Source of the DNA: Chitinophagales bacterium
GTDB taxonomy: Bacteria > Bacteroidota > Bacteroidia > Chitinophagales > BACL12
NCBI GenBank assembly: GCA_020636645.1
Contig: JACJXO010000002.1
Span: 496,001 to 560,000, forward strand
Length of the DNA stretch: 64,000 nt
Direction of reading: 5' to 3'
Shown here one piece after another: positions 1-7,672 of this stretch. Made by a program: the position numbers and the translations under genes. The notes beneath the pieces were generated by a model that was not told the origin of the DNA, ran no database searches, and saw nothing but the letters and a program-made list of their open reading frames with translations. Each line of letters begins with the position of its first letter. Position 1 is the first letter of the stretch.

Positions 1-1256
1 TGGATAATGTGACCAACCGCACCATCGAGATCGTGAACGGAAAGATCTATGATTATCCGGTGGCCTACACAGACTTCACCGCCCTGCGACAGGAACGCAT
101 TGAACTCCAGTCTGCTGCCCAGCGTAACCAGGAAAAACACATTGAACACACCGAACAACTCATTGAAAAATTCCGCTATAAGGCCAGCAAGGCGAAATTC
201 GCCCAGACACTGATCCACAAGCTGGAAAAAATGGATCGCATTGAAGTGGACGATGAAGAATCGGCCTCTATACAGTTCGTCTTTCCACAACCTCCTCGTT
301 CCGGTAAACTGGTTGTGGAGGCCAGTGGATTATCTAAAAGTTACGGATCAAAAGAAGTGCTTCGCGACCTGCAGTTTAACATTGAAAGAGGTGACCGCAT
401 TGCCCTGCTCGGTAAGAACGGAGAAGGCAAATCCACACTGAGCCGAATCATTGCCAGCATAGAACCCTACACCGGTACCTGCCGCCTTGGACATAATGTT
501 ACGGTAGGTTACTATGCCCAGAATCAGGCAGATACCCTGAAGGGGGATGAGAGTGTGTTCGATGTCATTGATCAGGTTGCAACAGGCGAGATACGTACAA
601 AAATAAGAGGCCTGCTTGGTGCCTTCCTCTTCCGTGGCGATGCCATTTACAAAAAAGTGAGTGTGTTATCCGGTGGCGAAAAATCGCGACTGGCACTTTG
701 TCGTTTGCTGCTGCAACCATCCAATCTGCTCATACTGGATGAGCCCACCAACCACCTCGATATGCGCAGCAAGGATGTACTCAAGGAAGCACTGTTGCGT
801 TTTGATGGTACGGTCATTCTGGTATCGCATGACCGGGAGTTTTTGCAGGGCATGACCAACAGGATCTTTCATGTAGCCAACCTGGGAATCAAAGAATATC
901 TGGGTGATGTACATGACTACCTGGAAAGCAGGAAACAGGAAACTACAGGCTCCATTGGTCAGGTCAGCAAGCCGAAGAAGGGTCAGGCAGAAAAAGCAGA
1001 TTACATCAAGCGCAAGGAGCAGGAAAAAAACCAGCGCAAACTGGAGCGTGCAGTGCAGCAGGCTGAACAGGAGATCCATACACTGGAGAAGTCTATTGCA
1101 GATATGGAATTGAAGCTGAAGGATCCGGAGTTTTTTAAAAAACTGGCGCATGATGATCCCTTCTTTGCACAGTATGAAGCTGAGAAAGAAAAACTGGAGA
1201 AAGCCATGGGTGTGTGGGAAAGGGCTGCCGCAGAACTCGAAGCACTGAAGCCATGA
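1..1256 (+). CDS. ABC-F family ATPase, C-terminal part (cut by window edge)
   Basis: This is the second half of a soluble, duplicated ABC-F ATPase of the type that acts on ribosomes. The frame is open to the left edge, and the GTG at base 9 lies inside the conserved segment after the first ATPase domain, so it is not a start. Counting from base 9, the linker helices span about residues 25-80. They are followed by the second nucleotide-binding domain: Walker A GKNGEGKST, signature LSGGEKSRLAL, Walker B LLILDEPTNHLD and H-loop VSHDRE. A lysine/glutamate-rich coiled coil forms the last 90 residues. There is no membrane segment. The stop codon overlaps the ATG of the next small gene. The ABC-F subfamily (translation factor or antibiotic resistance) cannot be settled without the N-terminal half. 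Confidence 0.93.
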   Translation, partial: DNVTNRTIEIVNGKIYDYPVAYTDFTALRQERIELQSAAQRNQEKHIEHTEQLIEKFRYKASKAKFAQTLIHKLEKMDRIEVDDEESASIQFVFPQPPRSGKLVVEASGLSKSYGSKEVLRDLQFNIERGDRIALLGKNGEGKSTLSRIIASIEPYTGTCRLGHNVTVGYYAQNQADTLKGDESVFDVIDQVATGEIRTKIRGLLGAFLFRGDAIYKKVSVLSGGEKSRLALCRLLLQPSNLLILDEPTNHLDMRSKDVLKEALLRFDGTVILVSHDREFLQGMTNRIFHVANLGIKEYLGDVHDYLESRKQETTGSIGQVSKPKKGQAEKADYIKRKEQEKNQRKLERAVQQAEQEIHTLEKSIADMELKLKDPEFFKKLAHDDPFFAQYEAEKEKLEKAMGVWERAAAELEALKP

Positions 1257-1417
1257 ACAGCGGCGACTGGATTCAGGTGGGTGGACTGATGTTCCTGGTC
1301 ATACTGGCCATCGCTATCTGCTGGATCTGGCTGCACCTGAACTGGTACTATGCCTTGCCTATCACGGTATTATCAGGTACAACGGTCTGGTGGCTGCACA
1401 GACAGATTCCCTGGTGA
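1253..1417 (+). CDS. Small two-helix membrane protein (54 aa)
   Basis: The ATG overlaps the stop codon of the ABC-F gene (ATGA arrangement), which suggests translational coupling. The 54-residue product has two hydrophobic stretches, at about residues 9-27 and 31-47, separated by a single Asn-Trp turn, and ends in His-Arg-Gln-Ile-Pro-Trp. It is tryptophan-rich. I do not recognise the family. The start at 1253 is chosen over an in-frame upstream ATG at 1214 because the latter lies deep inside the ABC-F reading frame. Function unknown; it is probably an inner-membrane peptide co-expressed with the ATPase. The gene abuts the oppositely oriented small ORF that ends at 1418. Confidence 0.6.
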   Translation: MNSGDWIQVGGLMFLVILAIAICWIWLHLNWYYALPITVLSGTTVWWLHRQIPW

Positions 1418-1549
1418 TCATCGAAAGAGATTGATAAGAAGTATGATGACCAGGGCGATGAGGCCGAACCATAGCAATTGCCTGTTTGTTTCAGGATTGA
1501 ATCCGGGATCATCCGGATCTGTTGGTTTGTTGGATGGCGGAAAGAACAT
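1418..1549 (-). CDS. Putative 43-aa tail-anchored membrane peptide
   Basis: Reading the minus strand from an ATG at 1549 gives 43 residues: a proline/aspartate-rich soluble head (about residues 1-24) followed by one clean hydrophobic helix (LLWFGLIALVIILLINLF) and a terminal Arg. That layout is more protein-like than a chance ORF. A TAnnTTTG promoter box lies on the same strand 20 bases upstream (1577-1570). The stop codon directly abuts the stop of the convergent upstream gene. I know of no named family. It may be a small tail-anchored membrane peptide. Confidence is limited by length and by the lack of a comparison. Confidence 0.45.
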   Translation of the reverse strand: MFFPPSNKPTDPDDPGFNPETNRQLLWFGLIALVIILLINLFR

Positions 1550-1556
1550 ACCGTAC

Positions 1557-1564
1557 TACCTTTG
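1557..1564 (+). promoter_or_regulatory. -7 box TACCTTTG for the DUF2911 lipoprotein gene
   Basis: Exact match to the Bacteroidota TAnnTTTG element, 15 bases before the ATG at 1580. A TTG triplet at 1530-1532 is a possible -33 element with a slightly long spacer. The box faces a minus-strand box five bases further on. Confidence 0.6.
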
Positions 1565-1569
1565 TACCA

Positions 1570-1577
1570 CAAAAGTA
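1570..1577 (-). promoter_or_regulatory. -7 box TACTTTTG for the 43-aa peptide gene
   Basis: Exact TAnnTTTG match on the minus strand, 20 bases upstream of the ATG at 1549. It is interlocked with the plus-strand box at 1557-1564. Confidence 0.45.
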
Positions 1578-1579
1578 AG

Positions 1580-2167
1580 ATGATGAAACGTATTCAGCTG
1601 TCGCTCGTATTGTCACTCGTAATTGGCATGGCTGCCTGTACAGACAATGCACAACAGGGCAAGACCCGCGAAGACCATGAAACTTCGCCTGAAAATAAAG
1701 AGAACCGGGTAAGCCCGGCCACCTCCACTACTGCTGATCTGCATGGCAATACTGTAACTGTGCAATACGGAAGTCCGAGGGTAAAGGGGCGTGTCATCTG
1801 GGGCGGACTGGTACCATATGGTCAGGTCTGGCGCACAGGTGCCAACGAAGCCACCACGATCACCTTCAGCCAGGATGTTCTGATAGAAGGGCAGCTGCTT
1901 AAAGCTGACACCTACAGCCTGTTCACGATTCCTGAAGCAGACCAGTGGATCATCATTTTCAACCTGGAGGAAAAACAATGGGGAGCGTTCAAATATGATC
2001 AGGAGCAGGATGCACTGCGCATGGAGGTAACACCGGTCATAGGTGAATCACTCACAGAAAATATGACCTTCACCCTGGAACCACAAGACAATGGCGGTGT
2101 GATCAGATTTCAGTGGGAATTCCTGACCATAGACATTCCATTTGTGAATGCACCGGCTGCGGGCTGA
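1580..2167 (+). CDS. DUF2911 family lipoprotein
   Basis: A 195-residue exported lipoprotein. The start at 1580 (Met-Met-Lys-Arg) gives a classical signal peptide ending in the lipobox GMAAC, with the acylated cysteine at residue 20. An in-frame upstream ATG at 1478 would bury the signal peptide and lies upstream of the promoter. After a Lys/Glu-rich linker, residues from about 50 match the DUF2911 domain seen widely in Bacteroidota, with its hallmark VKGRVIWGG and WRTGANEATT segments. The domain's biochemical role is not established. The gene is monocistronic, with its own TAnnTTTG promoter, and converges on the following minus-strand lipoprotein gene. Confidence 0.85.
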   Translation: MMKRIQLSLVLSLVIGMAACTDNAQQGKTREDHETSPENKENRVSPATSTTADLHGNTVTVQYGSPRVKGRVIWGGLVPYGQVWRTGANEATTITFSQDVLIEGQLLKADTYSLFTIPEADQWIIIFNLEEKQWGAFKYDQEQDALRMEVTPVIGESLTENMTFTLEPQDNGGVIRFQWEFLTIDIPFVNAPAAG

Positions 2168-2566
2168 TCAGAAGTAGGTCAGAAACACAAATGACAAGGT
2201 ATTGGCCGGTGTGCTGACAGAATCTTCCAGTTCACCAAGCAACGGATGTGTGGCCCTGATCCAGTAGTAACTGCCTGAGAGAAACTCAAAGGAGGCCTTT
2301 CCGGTGGTATCTGTAATGCGGAAGGCATCCGGGTATCCGCCAAAGGCGAAATTATCACGGTCTTCAAATAACAGGATGGTCACATCTGTGAGGAGACTAT
2401 CAGCAGCAGTACTCATGTCATAGAGGTGTTTGACCTCCACCTGAATACTGCGGTTATAGTCTTCAGAAGCATGGAAGTCATCATCAACAGGAGGATCATC
2501 AGAGCAGCCAAACCAGGAGCAGCACAGCAACATAGAAAGCCACCACATAGACCTCAGATCAGTCAT
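2168..2566 (-). CDS. Putative surface lipoprotein (132 aa)
   Basis: Third gene of the glyQS operon. The start at 2566 is chosen because it opens directly into a hydrophobic signal segment (MWWLSMLLCCSWFGC) and overlaps the stop of the CpeT-like gene (ATGACTGA). A further upstream in-frame Met would extend well into that gene. The cysteine near residue 20 is followed by Ser-Asp-Asp, which resembles the acidic lipoprotein export signal that sends Bacteroidota lipoproteins to the cell surface (inference). The mature part looks like a small beta-sandwich ending in Tyr-Phe; its ITDTTGKASFEFLSG segment resembles carboxypeptidase-regulatory-like domains. No function can be assigned. Confidence 0.7.
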   Translation of the reverse strand: MTDLRSMWWLSMLLCCSWFGCSDDPPVDDDFHASEDYNRSIQVEVKHLYDMSTAADSLLTDVTILLFEDRDNFAFGGYPDAFRITDTTGKASFEFLSGSYYWIRATHPLLGELEDSVSTPANTLSFVFLTYF

Positions 2567-3182
2567 GTACCCGAACGAACTGATAGGGTCCTTTTTCTGC
2601 ACCCCCCACCTGTTCACCTGCTTCATCAAAACCCCGGTCCCAGGAAACTATTCGTCCGGCCAGTACCATGACCTGACTCGTAGCATAGGCAGCACGATTC
2701 AGTTCACTGGGGCAGGTTTTTTCTGCCGTTCCTCCTTCATAGGTGCCAGTGGCCAGATTCCATCTCAGGTTCACACTGCAGCCGTCTTTGAGCTCCAGCT
2801 GATCCATGGTGATGGCATGCAGCAGCTCTTCATTCTTCCAGGCACCGGTATAGCGAATGGCCTGATCGATCTCATACACATCAGAGGTGAAAGTTCCCTG
2901 ACGGCCTTCATATACATGATACACCCGCTGACGATAGGGCCTGTCCTGGTTGGAAGCCAATGCCTGCTCCACATAGAACCAGCATCCATCAGTGCGGTCG
3001 GTAAATATGGGTTCCATGTGCAGCCGAATATCATAATAGCTGGTATCAACAGTTGACTGCTGGTTGCTGCTGAAGGAGCCGGTCATCCAGTTACAGAGGC
3101 GCAGCAGATCCTGTGAATACTGCTGGCTGTATGCTGATATAGTCAATAAAGAAACCAGCATAAACACTGTATATTTTTTCAT
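2559..3182 (-). CDS. CpcT/CpeT family chromophore-lyase-like exported protein
   Basis: A 207-residue protein with a signal peptide (MKKYTVFMLVSLLTISAYSQ), so it is periplasmic or outer-membrane associated. The body matches the CpcT/CpeT (DUF1001) fold: LxxWMTGSFSS near residue 30, then IRLHMEPIF, FYVEQALA, YRQRVYHVYEG, and a cysteine in GCSVNLRW near residue 134. In cyanobacteria this family attaches phycobilins to phycobiliproteins; heterotrophic Bacteroidota homologues have no known ligand. The ATG overlaps the glyQS stop codon by a few bases and the 3' end overlaps the next lipoprotein gene, so all three are one transcription unit. Family assignment is fairly sure; function is unknown. Confidence 0.8.
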   Translation of the reverse strand: MKKYTVFMLVSLLTISAYSQQYSQDLLRLCNWMTGSFSSNQQSTVDTSYYDIRLHMEPIFTDRTDGCWFYVEQALASNQDRPYRQRVYHVYEGRQGTFTSDVYEIDQAIRYTGAWKNEELLHAITMDQLELKDGCSVNLRWNLATGTYEGGTAEKTCPSELNRAAYATSQVMVLAGRIVSWDRGFDEAGEQVGGAEKGPYQFVRVHD

Positions 3183-4726
3183 GATACGAGTTTTTTCAAT
3201 AACAGATTCATTTGTACACGCTCATTCACTACCTGCTGTACCTCTTCTACAGACACCCTTTCCTGCTGCATGGTATCTCTTTCGCGAATGGTGACCGTTC
3301 CGTCTTCCAGACTCTGGTGATCTACCGTGATACAATACGGTGTGCCAATAGCATCCTGACGACGGTAACGCTTGCCGATAGAATCCTTCTCATCATACTG
3401 ACACTGATGACTGAAACGCAGCTGGTGGAAGATCTCCAGCGCCTTCTCAGGCAGTCCGTCTTTCTTGACCAACGGCAGCACAGCCACCTTGACAGGTGCA
3501 AGCGCAGGCGGAAGTTTCAGCACGGTGCGGGTATCATCCTGCACCTGTTCTTCATCATATGCATTACACAACATGGCCAGGAACATCCGGTCGCAGCCGA
3601 TGGATGTCTCTACCACGAAAGGTACATAGCTCTGGTTCAGTTCCGGATCAAAGAATTGTAATTTCTTTCCGGAGAACTCCTGGTGGCGTGACAGATCGTA
3701 GTCGGTGCGGGAATGGATGCCTTCCAGTTCCTTGAATCCGAACGGGAACTGGAACTCAATATCGACCGCAGCTTTGGCATAATGTGCCAGGTTCTCGTGG
3801 TCTTTGAATTTCAGCATACTGTCATCAGTACCCAGGCTTTTATGCCATTTCATGCGGTGTTCTTTCCAGTAGCTGTACCAGTTATCTTCTTCGCCCGGCC
3901 GGACGAAATACTGCATCTCCATCTGCTCGAATTCCCGCATACGGAAAATGAATTGTCTGGCCACGATCTCATTGCGGAATGCCTTTCCGATCTGTGCGAT
4001 GCCGAATGGCACTTTTTGCCTGGTAGTCTTCTGCACATTCAGAAAATTGACAAAAATGCCCTGGGCTGTCTCGGGGCGGAGGTAGATGGTATCTGCAGCA
4101 TCAGCCACAGAGCCCAGTTTGGTGCTGAACATCAGGTTGAACTGTCGCACTTCGGTCCAGTTTCGGGAGCCGGATTCCGGATCGGCTATCTCACAGTCCA
4201 CAATGATCTGGCGCAATTCTTCCATGTTTCCATCGGTCATCGCCTTAGCCAGCCGGTCGCCGATCTGTTTCTTCCGATCAGTGAGTTCAAGCACCCGGTT
4301 GTTGGTGCTGATGAACATCGCTTCGTCAAAGCTTCCGCCAAAACGTTTCCTGGCCTTGTCCACTTCCTTGTGGATCTTGTCATCCAGTTTGGCCATGAAA
4401 TCTTCAATGAGCACATCGGCTCGATAACGCTTCTTGGAATCCTTGTTGTCAATGAGGGGGTCATTGAATGCATCCACGTGACCTGAGGCTTTCCAGGTAG
4501 TGGGATGCATGAGGATGGCTGCATCAATGCCTACGATATTTTCGTGCATCTGCACCATGGCCTTCCACCAGTATTCCTTGATATTATTCTTCAGCAGACT
4601 GCCATAAGGACCGTAATCATAGACGGCACTCAGTCCGTCATAGATCTCACTGCTGGGGTATATGTAGCCATACTCCTTGGCATGGCTGACCACTTTTTTG
4701 AACTTTTCTCCGTCGTTGGCGATCAT
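3179..4726 (-). CDS. glyQS: Glycyl-tRNA synthetase (single-chain, class II)
   Basis: Charges tRNA-Gly with glycine. The 515-residue protein opens with FKKVVSHAKEYGYIYPSSEIYDGL, characteristic of the eukaryote-like homodimeric enzyme. It has motif 1 (GSLLKNNIKEYWWKAMV, about 41-57), the MHPTTWKASGHVDAFNDPL block, motif 2 (FRNEIVARQFIFRMREFEQMEMQ) and motif 3 (VETSIGCDRMFLAML), then an anticodon-binding domain. The ATG at 4726 is chosen because homologues begin there and because an exact -7 box ends four bases upstream. The longer reading frame would require translation through that promoter. It is first in an operon with a CpeT-like protein and a lipoprotein, with stop/start overlaps. Confidence 0.95.
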   Translation of the reverse strand: MIANDGEKFKKVVSHAKEYGYIYPSSEIYDGLSAVYDYGPYGSLLKNNIKEYWWKAMVQMHENIVGIDAAILMHPTTWKASGHVDAFNDPLIDNKDSKKRYRADVLIEDFMAKLDDKIHKEVDKARKRFGGSFDEAMFISTNNRVLELTDRKKQIGDRLAKAMTDGNMEELRQIIVDCEIADPESGSRNWTEVRQFNLMFSTKLGSVADAADTIYLRPETAQGIFVNFLNVQKTTRQKVPFGIAQIGKAFRNEIVARQFIFRMREFEQMEMQYFVRPGEEDNWYSYWKEHRMKWHKSLGTDDSMLKFKDHENLAHYAKAAVDIEFQFPFGFKELEGIHSRTDYDLSRHQEFSGKKLQFFDPELNQSYVPFVVETSIGCDRMFLAMLCNAYDEEQVQDDTRTVLKLPPALAPVKVAVLPLVKKDGLPEKALEIFHQLRFSHQCQYDEKDSIGKRYRRQDAIGTPYCITVDHQSLEDGTVTIRERDTMQQERVSVEEVQQVVNERVQMNLLLKKLVS

Positions 4727-4730
4727 GGCG

Positions 4731-4738
4731 CAAAGATA
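4731..4738 (-). promoter_or_regulatory. -7 box TATCTTTG, four bases before the glyQS ATG
   Basis: Exact TAnnTTTG match on the minus strand, with four bases (CGCC) between it and the start codon. Transcription would start at about the A of the ATG, so the mRNA is predicted to be leaderless. No clear TTG -33 element is visible. Confidence 0.6.
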
Positions 4739-4794
4739 CGTTATAGCACGGGCCACCATAACATCATTTAACAGACGGTCTTGGAGCAATGCCT

Positions 4795-4802
4795 TAGATT
4801 TG
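4795..4802 (+). promoter_or_regulatory. -7 box TAGATTTG for the DUF2807 gene
   Basis: Exact TAnnTTTG match 17 bases upstream of the ATG at 4820, giving a predicted leader of about a dozen bases. It sits divergently to the glyQS promoter. Confidence 0.5.
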
Positions 4803-4819
4803 AACAAATCAAATAAGCT

Positions 4820-5524
4820 ATGAAAAGACTTCCCGGTATGTTCCTGTCAGCTGTAGGATTGCTGACCATCGCTCTGGTGACCTACAGTTTCATCAACAAA
4901 CAAAGTTCAAGCCTTCCTGAAGAAAGATCTCTGGAGGTAGATGCCTACCATGGTCTTGCTGTTGCCGGGGCATTTGAGGTGGAGATCACTAAAGGCGCAC
5001 AGGGACCTGTACAGCTTTCCGGGGCGCATCTGGAAGATGTGGAAGTTAAAGTGAAAGATGGGGTGCTGATGATAGGTTGCGAAAAGAACTGCGGACAGGT
5101 TCAGGTGAACATCACAGTACCAGATCTGGACAGGATCGACCTGGCCGGCAGCGGAAAGATACACAGCAAAGATGCACTGGGAGGAAACAGTGGGTTACAT
5201 ATGGCAGTGTCCGGCAGCGGACATATTGAAACAAATGTTCAGGCTGAAAAGGTCAAGGCACATATTTCCGGCTCAGGAAAGATAAACTGTGTTGGCAGCA
5301 CACAATCTGTCATAGTAAACATTTCCGGCAGTGGTCAGTTTGACGGCAGTGCCCTGAAATCAAGAGATGCACAGGTAGAAGTGAGTGGCAGTGGCAGAAC
5401 TGAGGTGTATGCCAGTGAGAGTGCCAAAGCAGATGTATCCGGCAGCGGACGTGTAATGGTACACGGCAATCCTGCTGAATTCAAACACAGTGTTTCAGGA
5501 TCAGGCAAGGTAGAAAAGATGTAA
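4820..5524 (+). CDS. DUF2807 beta-helix surface protein (auto-transporter adhesin head-like)
   Basis: A 234-residue protein with an N-terminal hydrophobic signal or anchor segment (residues 7-24). The rest is a repetitive parallel beta-helix in which Ser-Gly-Ser-Gly or Ala-Gly-Ser-Gly turns recur about every 20 residues (at least eight copies to the C-terminus), alternating with short strands such as KAHISGSGKI and QVEVSGSGRT. This is the GIN/DUF2807 domain annotated as a putative adhesin head, common in Bacteroidota envelope proteins. Two cysteines close a turn near residues 91-96 (CEKNC). It is monocistronic. Its role is unknown; it is likely periplasmic or cell-surface. Confidence 0.82.
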   Translation: MKRLPGMFLSAVGLLTIALVTYSFINKQSSSLPEERSLEVDAYHGLAVAGAFEVEITKGAQGPVQLSGAHLEDVEVKVKDGVLMIGCEKNCGQVQVNITVPDLDRIDLAGSGKIHSKDALGGNSGLHMAVSGSGHIETNVQAEKVKAHISGSGKINCVGSTQSVIVNISGSGQFDGSALKSRDAQVEVSGSGRTEVYASESAKADVSGSGRVMVHGNPAEFKHSVSGSGKVEKM

Positions 5525-5544
5525 CAGGTCAGGGAAGAAGTTTG

Positions 5545-5552
5545 TAATTTTC
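5545..5552 (+). promoter_or_regulatory. Near-consensus -7 box TAATTTTC, four bases before ATG
   Basis: One mismatch (final C) to TAnnTTTG, with the same four-base spacing (TTCC) to the start codon as seen at glyQS, GT39, panD, tadA and crcB. Confidence 0.4.
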
Positions 5553-5556
5553 TTCC

Positions 5557-6396
5557 ATGGACCTGATCAGTTACTTTAGTGATATTCCCTCTTCGCACAG
5601 GGCACTCATCCTGGCAGGAGGGATCACTTTTTTCTGGATGGTGGAAAGCATCATTCCGCTGTTCCGTTTCCGATATCAGAAATTCCGGCACGCACTTCCT
5701 AATCTGTTCTTTACCATCACTACGGTAGTGGTCAACCTGCTGTTCGCTTTCATGATCGTGCGGGCAGCAGATAACGCTGTGGTTCATCAACGTGGATTGC
5801 TGTACCTGGTACACCTTCCCTTCTGGCTGTTCACCCTGGCGGGACTGATGCTGCTGGATCTGATCGGTGCCTGGCTCATTCATCTGGTCGAACACAAAGT
5901 GAAATGGATGTGGAAGTTTCATGTGGTGCACCACAGCGATCGCTTTGTAGATACCACCACCGCCAACCGGCATCATCCGGTGGAAAGTATGTTCCGTGCT
6001 GTATTCACGCTGCTTGCGGTACTGGTGGCAGGCACTCCGATCTGGCTGGTCATGTTGTATCAGTCGCTGAGTGTCGTGCTATCGCAGTTCAATCACGCCA
6101 ACATCACATTGCCTTCCTGGCTGGACAAAAGCATCAGCTGGCTCATCGTTTCTCCGAATATGCATAAGGTGCATCATCACTATCTGCAGCCGCTCACGGA
6201 TACCAACTATGGAAACATCTTTGCCTTGTGGGATCGTTTCTTCGGCACATTTGCCTTCATTCGTGATCCGAAACAGGAGCTGGAATACGGCATCGATCTG
6301 CTGATGGATGAAAAAGAAAGCCAGCAGATCGATCGTCTGCTGGCCATGCCTTTTAAGAGATATCAGCCTTTGAAGGGGTCGAAATTTTCGGAGTGA
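5557..6396 (+). CDS. Sterol desaturase / fatty acid hydroxylase superfamily protein
   Basis: A 279-residue integral membrane di-iron oxygenase. The eight-histidine pattern is visible: HLVEH at 109-113, HVVHH at 122-126, HH at 139-140, and HKVHHH at 203-208. Hydrophobic segments lie near residues 14-36, 50-70, 83-105 and 145-175. The family hydroxylates or desaturates lipids such as sterols, fatty acids or carotenoids; the substrate here cannot be read from sequence. The stop codon directly abuts the stop of the convergent thioredoxin-like gene with no spacer, so no terminator separates them. The promoter is a near-consensus box four bases before the ATG. Confidence 0.9.
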   Translation: MDLISYFSDIPSSHRALILAGGITFFWMVESIIPLFRFRYQKFRHALPNLFFTITTVVVNLLFAFMIVRAADNAVVHQRGLLYLVHLPFWLFTLAGLMLLDLIGAWLIHLVEHKVKWMWKFHVVHHSDRFVDTTTANRHHPVESMFRAVFTLLAVLVAGTPIWLVMLYQSLSVVLSQFNHANITLPSWLDKSISWLIVSPNMHKVHHHYLQPLTDTNYGNIFALWDRFFGTFAFIRDPKQELEYGIDLLMDEKESQQIDRLLAMPFKRYQPLKGSKFSE

Positions 6397-7566
6397 TCAG
6401 CGGTTCTTCTGCCTGATCATCTCCAGCAATTTCTCAGTATCACTGACATTCATATTGACTGCCTTGCCGGTATCAATGGCATTGATGGCCCATTTCTCTG
6501 CTTCATCCAGACGTCCTGTTTTGAACAGCAAAGCGGCATAGGTATCCATGGCCGGATAGTCTGCCATGTCTTCCAGAAAAGGATCGAACCAGGTGAGCGC
6601 CTGCTCCAGGACCTTTCTGTCTTCACAGGATTCGTACAACGACCAGGCCATGCTGTTGATCTCACCGAGGCCAACTTCCAAATCCGGATCGTCAATTCTT
6701 GCCTGGAGTGCGGCAGCGCATTTATCCCATTGTCCGGTTGACTGGCAATAATACAGGTTGAGGTAATAGGCATTATCCGGTTCATCCGGAAAAGCTTTCT
6801 TCATCAGCTCCAGAGCTTCCTGAAATGAAGCTTCATTGCTGTCGGCTGCGGCCTGTCTTACCTGACCGTATAAAAGATTCTGCAATTTGTTGTCTGCTTC
6901 TTTCTTATACAATCTTTTATACTCTGAAAAATGTTCCTTGAAATGTTCGTTGTACTTATCATTCACCATCATGCGTGACATGACCCCCCAGCTCAGTTCA
7001 GACAACAGGTTCTCCTGCTGATCCAGCCAGGCATTCGGGTCTGCATCTTTCGGATACTTCCAGGTGCTGTCTTCAGCGTTTCGGAACGATTGCTTGTAAA
7101 AATCCGGCCAGGGCATACTGAGCTCTTTCGCATCATATCCGTAGGTATCCTGCTGATCTCCGGACAATACCTCCTTCAGTGTGGAAACAAAATTTGCTGT
7201 ATTGTCATCGTAGCCCAACAGACGGTCAAAAAGCTGTCCGTCGCTGTTGAAGAACAAGAGACTGGGATAACCGGCTACCCTGAATTTCTGGTTGAATGTC
7301 AACCCGAAATCATGTTCACATTCGATCTTGTAAGGAATGACACTGCTGTTCAGCAGATCCGCTACAGCAGCATTATCATGGAACATGGTCTTATCCATCA
7401 TCTTACAGGGTCCACACCATACGGTATAGGCATCTACCATGATGGGTTTATTCTCTGCTTTGGCTTTGGCATTGACCTCTTCCCAGGTTCCCTGGAAGAA
7501 GTGAACATCCTGGGCTGCCAGCATCAAAGGCGCCGACAATAAAAGGCCGATGATCAGTTGTTTCAT
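6397..7566 (-). CDS. Exported thioredoxin-fold protein with TPR-like C-terminus
   Basis: A 389-residue protein with signal peptide MKQLIIGLLLSAPLMLAAQ, then a thioredoxin domain with the redox motif Trp-Cys-Gly-Pro-Cys (Cys 51 and 54) and the cis-proline context VAGYPSLLFF. The second half is helical, with TPR-like repeats: pairs of Ala/Tyr-rich helices around residues 265-385, including YYLNLYYCQSTGQW and YAALLFKTGRLDEAEKWA. The start at 7566 begins the signal peptide; the in-frame extension to 7665 adds unrelated sequence. It probably acts as a periplasmic thiol reductase or chaperone-like partner. It converges on the hydroxylase gene with zero spacing. Confidence 0.85.
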   Translation of the reverse strand: MKQLIIGLLLSAPLMLAAQDVHFFQGTWEEVNAKAKAENKPIMVDAYTVWCGPCKMMDKTMFHDNAAVADLLNSSVIPYKIECEHDFGLTFNQKFRVAGYPSLLFFNSDGQLFDRLLGYDDNTANFVSTLKEVLSGDQQDTYGYDAKELSMPWPDFYKQSFRNAEDSTWKYPKDADPNAWLDQQENLLSELSWGVMSRMMVNDKYNEHFKEHFSEYKRLYKKEADNKLQNLLYGQVRQAAADSNEASFQEALELMKKAFPDEPDNAYYLNLYYCQSTGQWDKCAAALQARIDDPDLEVGLGEINSMAWSLYESCEDRKVLEQALTWFDPFLEDMADYPAMDTYAALLFKTGRLDEAEKWAINAIDTGKAVNMNVSDTEKLLEMIRQKNR

Positions 7567-7672
7567 AAAACGGGGGGTTGTTTCACTATGTACAAATCTC
7601 GCAAAATCCGTGCTAAACAAAGCTATCGTGCATGTTAATATGACACTATGATGCCCTTCTGCCAAGACCAGG

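Noticed and set aside
2559..3182. Evidence of phycobilisomes or phototrophy from the CpeT-like gene
   Set aside because: No other phycobilin or photosynthesis genes are present; the family is widespread in heterotrophs and this copy is exported.
3713..4486. Long plus-strand reading frame (257 codons) across glyQS
   Set aside because: It lies wholly antisense to a highly conserved synthetase and has no signal, motif or promoter; it mirrors codon bias of the real gene.
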